Positions 1-8,004 of a DNA stretch of 55,878 bases are shown here, piece by piece. The stretch's first letter is position 1, and every line of letters begins with the position of its first letter. The position numbers were made by a program, and so were the translations under genes. Source of the DNA: Rhodoplanes elegans (GTDB lineage Bacteria; Pseudomonadota; Alphaproteobacteria; Rhizobiales; Xanthobacteraceae); NCBI RefSeq assembly GCF_016653355.1, contig NZ_NHSK01000111.1:1-55878 (forward strand), given 5' to 3'. The notes below the pieces were generated by a model, which ran no database searches, was not told the DNA's origin, and worked only from the letters and a program-made list of their open reading frames with translations.

Positions 1-2
1 GT

Positions 3-104
3 GCCGGCAAGCCGAAGATGGTCGCCTTGATCGCCGTCGCTCGGAAGCTACTGACAATCCTCAACGCCATGCTCAGGGACAATCGACCATGGCAAAACGC
101 TTGA
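3..104 (+). CDS. IS110-family transposase, C-terminal fragment (cut by window start)
   Basis: The frame opening at base 3 reads AGKPKMVALIAVARKLL and then TILNAMLRD before a TGA at 102-104. This matches the conserved C-terminal tail of IS110/IS1111-family transposases (the Transposase_20 region ends with a very similar K-K-VA-ARKLL-LNA-RD string). Only 33 residues are inside the window, so the DEDD catalytic domain and the serine/glycine motif cannot be checked and intactness is unknown. IS110 elements lack classic terminal inverted repeats, and I cannot place the right end; it should lie within the next few hundred bases, before the A2M gene at 413. Recognition is from memory of the family and the match is good despite the short length. 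Confidence 0.8.
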   Translation, partial: AGKPKMVALIAVARKLLTILNAMLRDNRPWQNA

Positions 105-412
105 CAGCCAAGACAGTCGCTCACCCCGACCCTCTCCCCGCATGCTGGGAGAGGGGGCGCGGCGTCGTACCACCCCGCGGCTCCGGCGGCCGCGCCGCCC
201 CGTGATCCGCCTCTCGAACCTTCCGGCGTCCCGAATGCACCAAGCCGGTGGCGGGGCGTGTGCGCCGCCGATCACGTGTTCGATACCGCCACGTTTACCG
301 CCATCCGCCGGTCACGATTCTCGCGGACCGGTGGCGTGTCGGACCCGGCCTTGCGGTCCGGGGGATGCGCGTCGTTGCGCGGTTGCGCCGGCGCGCCAGG
401 GAGGTCGCTTCG
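105..412. other. Intergenic region: IS110 right flank and A2M leader
   Basis: This stretch holds no convincing gene. It contains a short hairpin at 130-155 (arms ccctctccc and gggagaggg), which belongs to the CTCTCCCC repeat family seen several more times in the window. A reading frame for the downstream A2M protein extends back to 248, but it translates into arginine-rich text before the signal peptide, so the true start is placed at 413. The right end of the IS110 element probably falls here. I see no clear promoter. Confidence 0.6.
130..155. repeat. Hairpin of the CTCTCCCC repeat family
   Basis: The 9-bp arms ccctctccc (130-138) and gggagaggg (147-155) are perfect inverted copies around an 8-base loop. 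Related hairpins occur at 37381, 37535, 46819, 46941 and 49303. It sits just after the IS110 stop codon and could act as a weak transcription stop, but there is no T-run. Confidence 0.6.
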
Positions 413-3400
413 ATGCTCGCCCGTCTCCGCGCTGCCGTGATGGCCGCGCTGCTTCTGCTTCCGGTCCTTCTCGCTCCTGCCGGAGTGGCGCCCGCCGCCG
501 CCGCGGAAAAAGCGTTCCAGCGCGACGAGCTCGCCGACGGCGCGCTGCGCCTCGAGGCACAGATCAAGAAGGACGCCGGCCAGGTCACGAAATCACCCGA
601 CCAGCTCCGCCGCGACGCCGAGGCGGCGCTCGCCCGCAACGACACCCGCACGGCGCTGACCGTGCTGGGCCAGCTCGTCGCCGTGGCCCCCGACGTCGCC
701 TCCAACTGGCTGCGCCTCTCCCGCGCCATCCTGCAGGTGAAGGGCGCCGACAGCCGCGAGCAGAACACCCTGTGGGAGCGCGGCGCGACCGCCGCCTACA
801 TCGCCTATCAGCGCGCCGGAACGCCGGCCGAGGAGGCCGACGCCCTGGTGCTGGTCGGCCGCGCCTATGCGGACCGGCGCGTGTGGCGCCCGGCGCTCGA
901 CGCGCTGCGCCTGTCGCTGGAGCTGAAGGAGGTCGCCGACGTCCGCGCGCGCTACGAGACGCTGCGCACCGACCACGGCTTCCGCCTGATCGACTACTCG
1001 GTCGACGCCGACACGGCCTCGCCGCGCGCCTGCTTCCAGTTCTCCGAGGCGCTGCCCGGTCCGCGCACCGACCTGTCGCCCTTCGTCTCGGTCGCCGGTC
1101 TCGACAAGCCGGCCATCGCGGCGGACGACCGCGAGCTGTGCGTCGAGGGCCTCAAGCACGGCGAGCGCTACGCCGTGACGATCCGGCCCGGCCTGCCGTC
1201 GACCGTCAAGGAGACGCTGCAGAAGGCGTCCGAATTCAATCTCTACGTCCGCGACCGCAAGCCGTTCGTGCGGTTCTCCGGCAAGGCCTATGTGCTGCCG
1301 CGCACCGGCCAGCAGGGCATCCCGGTCGTCACCGTCAACACCTCGACCGTCAACATCAACGTCTACCGGATCGGCGACCGCAACCTGGTCGACCCGGTCG
1401 CGGGCGAGGATCTGGAGCGCAATCTCGACCGCTACGAGCTGGAGCGCATCGCCGACACCAAGGGATCGAAGGTGTGGTCGGGCGAGCTCGCCGTGCAGTC
1501 GCCCCTCAATGCCGAGGTGACCACGGCCTTCCCGGTGACCCAGGCGGTCGGCGATCTGAAGCCCGGCGTCTATGTGATGTCGGCCGAGACCAAGGGGCCG
1601 AGCGACAACGACTATTCGGCGCTCGCGACCCAGTGGTTCGTGGTCTCCGACCTCGGCCTCTCCGCCATGTCGGGCGGCGACGGCATCCATGTGTTCGTCA
1701 ACTCGCTCGCGACCGCCCAGCCGAAGCCGCAGACCGAGGTGCGGCTCGTCGCCCGCAACAACGAGGTCCTGGCGGTCCGCAAGACCGACGCCGACGGCCA
1801 TGCCGTCTTCGAGGCGGGGCTCACGCGGGGCGAGGGCGGTGCCGCGCCCGTGATGATCGTCGGCGTCAACGACAACGGCCGCGACTACGGCTTCCTCAGC
1901 CTCAAGGCGCCGGCCTTCGACCTGTCCGACCGCGGCGTGAAGGGGAGGGCGGCCCCGGCCGGCCTCGACGCCTTCGTGGTGACCGAGCGCGGCGTCTATC
2001 GCACCGGCGAGACCGTGCACGTCACGGCGCTGCTGCGCGACGGCCTCGGCGTCGCCGCGGCGGGCGTGCCGCTGACCCTCGTGTTCGAGCGTCCGGACGG
2101 CGTCGAGCATCGCCGCGCCGTGGTCGCCGACCAGGGCCTCGGCGGCCGCGCCTACGACCTGCCGATCGTCTCGACGGCGCCGACCGGCACCTGGCGGCTC
2201 AAGGCCTACACGGATCCGAAGCGTCCGCCGGTCGGCGAGACGACCTTCATGGTCGAGGACTACGTCCCCGACCGCATCGAGTTCGACCTGTCGACCAAGG
2301 CGACCGGCATCGCCAAGGGCACGCCCGTGGAGATCGCGGTCGACGGCCGCTTCCTCTACGGCGCGCCGGCCTCCAATCTCGAGCTGTCCGGCGAGGTGAC
2401 GCTGAAGGAGGCCAAGGAGCGCGCCGGCTTCCCGGGCTATCAGTTCGGCAGCGTCGACGACGAGGCCGAGCAGGACGCCGAGTCGAGCCGCATCACGCTC
2501 GACGATCTGCCGGCCACGGACGACAAGGGGCGGGCGGTCGTTCCGGTGACATTGGAAAAGCTGCCGGAGACCAGCCGGCCGCTGGAGGCGCAGGTCGTCG
2601 TCCGCATGGCGGAGACCGGCGGCCGCGCGGTGGAGCGCAAGATCACCTTGCCGGTCGTGCCCGAAGGGCCGATGATCGGCGTCAAGCCGCTGTTCTCCGG
2701 CCGCTCGCTGGGCGAGGGCGAGACCGCGACCTTCGACGTCGTCGTGGTCGCGCCGGACGGCCAGGCGCTGGCGCGCCGCGGCCTGAAATACGAACTCCTG
2801 AAGGTCGACACGCGCTACCAGTGGTACCGGGCCGACGGCGCCTGGAGCTACGAGTCGGTGAAGTCGACCAAGCGGGTCGCCGACGGCACGCTCGACGTCG
2901 CGCCGGGCCAACCCGGCCGCATCGCGGCGCCGGTGGAGTGGGGCCGCTACCGGCTCGACGTCTCCTCCAACGATCCGGACGGGCCGACCACGTCGATCTC
3001 GTTCGACGCCGGCTTCTTCGCGGAAGCCTCGGCCGACACGCCGGACCTCCTGGAGATCGCCCTCGACAAGCCCGAGGTGAAGGCCGGCGACACGCTCACG
3101 GTGTCGGTGACCGCCCGCGCCGCCGGCCGCGTCCGCCTCTCGGTCATCGGCGACCGGCTGATCACCAGCGTCACCCAGGAGGTGCCGCAGGGCACCACCC
3201 AGATCCGCGTTCCCGTCGGTGCCGATTGGGGCACCGGGGCCTATGTGGTCGCGACCCATCTGCGTCCGCTCGACGCGCAGGCCAAGCGCATGCCGGGCCG
3301 CGCCATCGGGGTGCAGTGGCTCGCGGTCGACCGCGCGGCGAAGACCCTGCAGGTGTCGCTCGCGACGCCTCAACTGATGCGTCCCAACACGACGCTGCGC

Positions 3401-5686
3401 GTGCCGGTGACGATCGCCGGGCTCGCCGGCGGCGCCGGCCAAGCGGGGCAGGAGGCGCGCATCACGGTCGCGGCCGTCGATGTCGGCATCCTCAACCTCA
3501 CCGGCTACAAGCCGCCGGCGCCCGACGAGCACTATCTCGGCCAGCGTCGGCTCTCCGCCGATCTTCGCGACCTCTACGGCCATCTGATCGACGGCATGCA
3601 GGGGACGGTCGGGGCGATCCGCACCGGCGGCGACGGCGGTGCGGCCGAGCTGTCGGGCTCGCCGCCCACCCAGCCGCCCGTCGCGTTGTTCTCCGGCGTC
3701 GTGCCGGTCGGCCCGGACGGCAAGGCCGAGGTGGCGTTCGACATCCCGGCCTTCGCCGGCACGGTGCGGGTGATGGCGATCGCCTGGTCGGCCGGCAAGG
3801 TCGGCCGCGCCAACGTCGACGTGACGGTGCGCGACCCCGTCGTGCTCACCGCGACGCTGCCGCGCTTCCTGCTCACCGGGGATCGCTCGACCATCCAACT
3901 CGAGCTCGACAATGTCGAGGGCCGGGCCGGCGACTACCGGGTCGCCGCCTCGGTCGAGGGGCCGGCCCAGATCGGCGGGACGACCGGGCCGGGCACCGGT
4001 CCGCAGAGCGTGCGGATGGCGGCCAAGCAGCGCGCCTCGCTGTCGCTGCCCATCTCGGCGACGGCGGCCGGCACCGCGATCGTCAAGATCGCCGTGACCG
4101 GGCCGGAGAACTTCGCGCTGGAGCGGACCTATCCGCTCGCCGTGAAGCCGGCGACCCAGATCGCCACGCGCCGCACGGTGCGCACCATCGCCAAGGGGGA
4201 GACCCTGTCGCTCGGTGCCGACCTGTTCGGCGATCTCGTCCCGGGCACCGGCGGGCTCGCCTTCTCGGTCGGCCCGTCGACGGCACTCGACGCGGCGACG
4301 CTCCTGAAGGCGCTCGACCGCTACCCGTTCGGCTGCTCGGAGCAGATCACGTCGCGGGCGCTGCCGCTTCTCTACGTGAACGAAATGTCCGTGGAGGCGC
4401 ATCTCGCGCTCGACCAGGACGCCGACCAGCGCATCCGCGACTCGATCGACCGGTTGCTGGCCCGGCAGGACTCCTCCGGCTCGTTCGGCCTGTGGGGCGT
4501 CGGCGGTAACGACGTCTGGCTCGACGCCTACGTGACCGACTTCCTCACAAGGGCGCGCGAGCGCGGCTTCGTGGTGCCGGACACGGCCTTCAAGCTCGCC
4601 CTCGAACGGCTGAAGAACTACGTCGTCAACGCACCGGAGCCCGGCAAGGAGGGGGCGCGCGATCTGCCGTATGCGCTCTACGTCCTCGCCCGCAACGGCG
4701 AGGCGCCGGTCGGGGATCTCCGCTACATCGCCGACACCAAGCTCGGCGAGTTCGCGACCCCGACCGCCAAGGCGCAGATCGGCGCGGCACTCGCCATGCT
4801 GGGCGACCGTGTCCGGGCCGAGCGGGTGTTCGCGGCCGCCGTCCAGGCGATCGAGCCGCCGAAGGCGCTGGAGTTCGGCCGGCCCGACTTCGGCTCGAGC
4901 TTGCGCGACGCTGCCGCCGTGACGGCGCTCGCCGCCGAGAGCAACGCCGCCGCGAGCCTGCTGCCGGCGGCCCTCAAGGGCGTCGAGGAGGCGCGGGCGC
5001 GCGCCTTCTACACCTCCACGCAGGAGAACGCCTGGATGGTGCTGGCGGCGCGCGCGCTGTCGAAGTCGGTGCCGCTGTCGATCGAGGTCGCGGGCGCGGC
5101 GCGCAAGAGCCCGCTCTACCGCGCCTTCCGGCCGGCCGAGCTCGCGACGCCGCTGCGCGTCACCAACACGGGCGAGGCGCCCGTGCAGGCCGTGGTGTCG
5201 GTCTCCGGCGCGCCGCTGGTGCCGGAGCCCGCCGCCGACAAGGGCTTCAAGATCGAGCGGACCTACTACACGCTCGCCGGCGAGAAGGTCGATGCGTCGA
5301 AGGCCCGGCAGAACCAGCGCTTCGCCGTGGTCCTGAAGATCACCGAGCCGCAGCCGCAATACGGCCGGGTGCTCGTCGTCGACCCGCTGCCGGCCGGCTT
5401 CGAGATCGACAACCCGCGGCTCGTCTCTTCGGGCGAGACCGGGACGCTCGACTGGATCCAGGATTCGGCCGAGCCCGAGAAGGCCGAGTTCCGCGACGAC
5501 CGCTTCTCGGCCGCCTTCACCCGCAACGCCAAGTCGCCGGCCGTGTTCACGGTGGCCTATGTGGTGCGGGCGGTGTCGCCGGGCCGCTACGTGCTGCCGC
5601 AGGCCTATGTCGAGGACATGTACCGCCCCGACCGCTTCGGCCGCACCGGCACCGGCACGGTCGAGGTGAGCGTGTCGCGGCAGTAG
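413..5686 (+). CDS. Alpha-2-macroglobulin family protein (YfhM/ECAM-like)
   Basis: Large periplasmic protease-trapping protein of 1757 residues, the usual size for bacterial A2Ms of the YfhM group. The thioester motif GCSEQ is present with Cys at residue 1308 (codon at 4334-4336), so this is a thioester-active type that can covalently trap proteases. It is followed by the alpha-helical thioester domain and a C-terminal receptor-like domain. Start: ATG 413 has a good ribosome site (agggagg at 398-404) and opens directly into a signal peptide (LLLLPVLLAPAG, then an AAA-type cleavage site). The frame is open back to 248, but that stretch is arginine-rich and unlikely to be translated. There is no lipobox cysteine, unlike E. 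coli YfhM, so the protein is predicted to be soluble in the periplasm. It lies 10 bp upstream of pbpC, the standard partner for cell-wall-associated defence against host or competitor proteases. Confidence 0.93.
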   Translation: MLARLRAAVMAALLLLPVLLAPAGVAPAAAAEKAFQRDELADGALRLEAQIKKDAGQVTKSPDQLRRDAEAALARNDTRTALTVLGQLVAVAPDVASNWLRLSRAILQVKGADSREQNTLWERGATAAYIAYQRAGTPAEEADALVLVGRAYADRRVWRPALDALRLSLELKEVADVRARYETLRTDHGFRLIDYSVDADTASPRACFQFSEALPGPRTDLSPFVSVAGLDKPAIAADDRELCVEGLKHGERYAVTIRPGLPSTVKETLQKASEFNLYVRDRKPFVRFSGKAYVLPRTGQQGIPVVTVNTSTVNINVYRIGDRNLVDPVAGEDLERNLDRYELERIADTKGSKVWSGELAVQSPLNAEVTTAFPVTQAVGDLKPGVYVMSAETKGPSDNDYSALATQWFVVSDLGLSAMSGGDGIHVFVNSLATAQPKPQTEVRLVARNNEVLAVRKTDADGHAVFEAGLTRGEGGAAPVMIVGVNDNGRDYGFLSLKAPAFDLSDRGVKGRAAPAGLDAFVVTERGVYRTGETVHVTALLRDGLGVAAAGVPLTLVFERPDGVEHRRAVVADQGLGGRAYDLPIVSTAPTGTWRLKAYTDPKRPPVGETTFMVEDYVPDRIEFDLSTKATGIAKGTPVEIAVDGRFLYGAPASNLELSGEVTLKEAKERAGFPGYQFGSVDDEAEQDAESSRITLDDLPATDDKGRAVVPVTLEKLPETSRPLEAQVVVRMAETGGRAVERKITLPVVPEGPMIGVKPLFSGRSLGEGETATFDVVVVAPDGQALARRGLKYELLKVDTRYQWYRADGAWSYESVKSTKRVADGTLDVAPGQPGRIAAPVEWGRYRLDVSSNDPDGPTTSISFDAGFFAEASADTPDLLEIALDKPEVKAGDTLTVSVTARAAGRVRLSVIGDRLITSVTQEVPQGTTQIRVPVGADWGTGAYVVATHLRPLDAQAKRMPGRAIGVQWLAVDRAAKTLQVSLATPQLMRPNTTLRVPVTIAGLAGGAGQAGQEARITVAAVDVGILNLTGYKPPAPDEHYLGQRRLSADLRDLYGHLIDGMQGTVGAIRTGGDGGAAELSGSPPTQPPVALFSGVVPVGPDGKAEVAFDIPAFAGTVRVMAIAWSAGKVGRANVDVTVRDPVVLTATLPRFLLTGDRSTIQLELDNVEGRAGDYRVAASVEGPAQIGGTTGPGTGPQSVRMAAKQRASLSLPISATAAGTAIVKIAVTGPENFALERTYPLAVKPATQIATRRTVRTIAKGETLSLGADLFGDLVPGTGGLAFSVGPSTALDAATLLKALDRYPFGCSEQITSRALPLLYVNEMSVEAHLALDQDADQRIRDSIDRLLARQDSSGSFGLWGVGGNDVWLDAYVTDFLTRARERGFVVPDTAFKLALERLKNYVVNAPEPGKEGARDLPYALYVLARNGEAPVGDLRYIADTKLGEFATPTAKAQIGAALAMLGDRVRAERVFAAAVQAIEPPKALEFGRPDFGSSLRDAAAVTALAAESNAAASLLPAALKGVEEARARAFYTSTQENAWMVLAARALSKSVPLSIEVAGAARKSPLYRAFRPAELATPLRVTNTGEAPVQAVVSVSGAPLVPEPAADKGFKIERTYYTLAGEKVDASKARQNQRFAVVLKITEPQPQYGRVLVVDPLPAGFEIDNPRLVSSGETGTLDWIQDSAEPEKAEFRDDRFSAAFTRNAKSPAVFTVAYVVRAVSPGRYVLPQAYVEDMYRPDRFGRTGTGTVEVSVSRQ

Positions 5687-5696
5687 GGGGCGGCAC

Positions 5697-7937
5697 GTGA
5701 CCTTCGAGACGATGCGCCGCCGCATCCTCGGTCGTGCCCCGCGCAGGCGGGGCACCCAGTACGCCGCGGAGTCTCCTCCGGACTGCCGAGAGGCAGGGCG
5801 TACTGGGTCGCCCGCCTGCGCGGGCGACGACGCCCGAGAGGCTGCACGTCGCGGATGGCGGTTGGCCTCACATGTCCTGGCAGCCGGGGCCGCGGTCCTC
5901 GCCCTCGGCCTCGGCTCGGCGGCGCTGTGGGTGACGTCCCTCGGGCCGCCGCCGCTGGGTAAAGACCTCGCCTGGTCGACCGTGGTGGCCGACCGCGAGG
6001 GACGGATCCTGCGGCCCTATGCGACGCCCGAGGGCCGCTGGCGGCTGCCCGCCACTCGGGAGACTGTCGACCCTCGGTTCTTCGCGCTCCTGTTCGCCTA
6101 CGAGGACCGGCGCTTCGCCGAGCATGGCGGCGTCGACCTCGTCGCGCTCGGGCGCGCCGCCGTGCAGCTCGGCACCAACGGACGGATCGTCTCGGGCGGG
6201 TCGACGCTGACCATGCAGGTGGCCCGGCTGCTGGAGCCGCGCGCCGAGCGGTCGCTCACGACGAAGCTCCGGCAGATCGTCCGGGCCGTCCAGCTCGAGC
6301 GGGCGCTGACCAAGGACCAGATCCTCGGCCTCTATCTCTCGCTCGCGCCCTATGGCGGCAATCTCGAAGGCATAAGGGCGGCGTCGCTCGCCTGGCTCGG
6401 CAAGGAGCCGCGGCGCCTGACGCTCGGCGAGGCGGCGCTCCTGGTGGCGCTGCCGCAGTCGCCGGAGGCGCGTCGGCCCGACCGGTCCCCGCACATCGCG
6501 CGAAAAGCGCGCGACCGGGTGCTCGACCGCATGGCGGCGGCCGGCGTCGTCGAGCCGGGTGAGATCGAGCGGGCCAAGGCCGAGCCGGTGCCGACGGGGC
6601 GCAAGCCGATGCCGATGCTGGCTCCGCACACGGCCGACAGGCTGGTCACCGCCGCGCCGGAAAAGCGCATGCACCGCACGACCTTGGAGGCGCCGCTTCA
6701 AGTCGTGCTCGAAACCCTCGCCAAGGATCGCGCGACCGCGCTCGGCCCCGACATCTCGATCGCCATCCTGGCCGTCGAGCACGCGACGGGAGAAGTTTTG
6801 GCCCGGGTCGGCTCGGCCGACTGGGCCGACGCCCGCCGTGCCGGCCAGGTCGACATGACGCTCGCGGTGCGCTCGCCCGGCTCGACCCTCAAGCCGTTCA
6901 TCTTCGGCCTCGGCTTCGAGGACGGCTTTGTCCACCCCGAAACGCTCCTGGACGACCGCCCGGTCCGCTACGGCAGCTACGCGCCCGAGAATTTCGACCT
7001 GACCTATCAGGGCACGGTCACGGCCCGCAAAGCGCTGCAGCTCTCCCTCAACGTCCCGGCCGTCCAGGTGCTGGAAAAGGTCGGGCCGAACCGCTTCGCT
7101 GCCCGCATCGCCCAGGCCGGTGGCCGCCTCGTGCTGCCGCCCGGCGAGGCGCCCGGCCTCGCCATGGGGCTCGGCGGCACCGGCGTGACGCTCGCCGACC
7201 TCGTCCGGCTCTATGGCGGGCTCGCCCGGCTCGGCACCTCGATCCCGCTCGCCGAGCGGCTCGACGACGCGGGGCTCGTGCCGGCGCCGCCGCCCGACCA
7301 GACGCTGCGCCTGCTCGACCCGGTCGCGGCCTGGTATGTCGGCAACGTCCTGATCGGCGCGCCGCCGCCCGAGAACGCCGCCGGCGGGCGCATCGCCTTC
7401 AAGACCGGCACGTCCTACGGCTATCGCGACGCCTGGGCGGTGGGCTTCGACGGCCGCCGCACCATCGGGGTCTGGGTCGGGCGGCCGGACGGCGCGCCGG
7501 TGCCCGGGATGATCGGCCGCGGCACCGCCGCGCCGATCCTGTTCGACGCCTTTGCTCGCCTCGGGCGACCCGTCGTGGCGCTGCCGCCGGCGCCGCGCGG
7601 CGCGCTGTTCGCCGCCACCGGCAAGCTGCCGCTGCCGCTGCAGCGGTTCCGTCCCGGCTCGCTGCCGAGCGCCGGCGCCGAGCCGCCGCTCAAGATCGTG
7701 TTCCCGCCGAACGGCGCGCGCGTCGAGCTCGCCGCCGAGGCCGGCGAGGCGGCCTCGCTGCCGGTGAAGATCGCCGGTGGCTCCGGGCCCGTCACCGTCA
7801 TGGTCGACGGCCTGCCGCGGGCGACGCTGCGCGACCGCAAGACCGCGACCGTGACGCCCGACGGCCCCGGCTTCGTCCGCCTCACCGTCACCGACACGCG
7901 CGGCGCCACCGACAGCGTGCTGGTGCGGCTGCAGTAG
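5697..7937 (+). CDS. pbpC: Penicillin-binding protein 1C (bifunctional glycosyltransferase/transpeptidase)
   Basis: Class A PBP that polymerises and cross-links peptidoglycan. Using the GTG at 5697, the order is: basic N-terminal tail, one membrane helix (about residues 56-80), GT51 glycosyltransferase domain with catalytic Glu136 (YEDRRF) and the GGSTLTMQVARLL motif, transpeptidase with SxxK at Ser396 (STLK), an SLN triad, KTGT at Lys569, and the C-terminal BiPBP_C beta domain typical of PBP1C. It forms a two-gene unit with the A2M gene, as in E. coli. Oddity: residues about 13-45 are encoded by a long palindromic repeat (5731-5831) that interrupts the short cytoplasmic tail between MRRRILG and REAARRG. 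ATG 5712 is an alternative start, also before the repeat. A TTG just after it (leucine before ASHVLAAG) would leave the repeat untranslated but lacks a good ribosome site. Confidence 0.93.
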   Translation: MTFETMRRRILGRAPRRRGTQYAAESPPDCREAGRTGSPACAGDDAREAARRGWRLASHVLAAGAAVLALGLGSAALWVTSLGPPPLGKDLAWSTVVADREGRILRPYATPEGRWRLPATRETVDPRFFALLFAYEDRRFAEHGGVDLVALGRAAVQLGTNGRIVSGGSTLTMQVARLLEPRAERSLTTKLRQIVRAVQLERALTKDQILGLYLSLAPYGGNLEGIRAASLAWLGKEPRRLTLGEAALLVALPQSPEARRPDRSPHIARKARDRVLDRMAAAGVVEPGEIERAKAEPVPTGRKPMPMLAPHTADRLVTAAPEKRMHRTTLEAPLQVVLETLAKDRATALGPDISIAILAVEHATGEVLARVGSADWADARRAGQVDMTLAVRSPGSTLKPFIFGLGFEDGFVHPETLLDDRPVRYGSYAPENFDLTYQGTVTARKALQLSLNVPAVQVLEKVGPNRFAARIAQAGGRLVLPPGEAPGLAMGLGGTGVTLADLVRLYGGLARLGTSIPLAERLDDAGLVPAPPPDQTLRLLDPVAAWYVGNVLIGAPPPENAAGGRIAFKTGTSYGYRDAWAVGFDGRRTIGVWVGRPDGAPVPGMIGRGTAAPILFDAFARLGRPVVALPPAPRGALFAATGKLPLPLQRFRPGSLPSAGAEPPLKIVFPPNGARVELAAEAGEAASLPVKIAGGSGPVTVMVDGLPRATLRDRKTATVTPDGPGFVRLTVTDTRGATDSVLVRLQ
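5731..5831. repeat. Long imperfect palindrome inside the pbpC reading frame
   Basis: Arms at 5731-5765 and 5797-5831 are near-perfect inverted copies of about 35 bases. The few differences are at matched positions (gccccgc...ggggc against gcccgcc...cgggc), so pairing is largely kept. The loop (5766-5796) is itself partly self-complementary. In the pbpC frame the repeat encodes GRAPRRRGTQYA...GSPACAGDDA, a peptide often seen wherever this type of GC-rich palindrome is translated in Bradyrhizobium-like genomes. It behaves like a dispersed palindromic element that has landed in frame. Confidence 0.85.
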
Positions 7938-8004
7938 CGCGGCCCGCTGGCCTCCGGCGTCGTTCGGATTGAAATTGCGGAAAAAACTGGCCACATCGGC
8001 AGCC

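Noticed and set aside
142-4509. A 1455-codon plus-strand frame overlapping A2M
   Set aside because: The product is arginine/proline-rich text with no domain; the overlapping frame has a signal peptide, thioester motif and full-length family match.
593-5755. A 1720-codon open frame on the minus strand opposite the A2M gene
   Set aside because: It is rich in Arg, Asp, Gly and His, has no recognisable domain, and mirrors the codon pattern of the true plus-strand gene. Long antisense frames are expected at this GC content.
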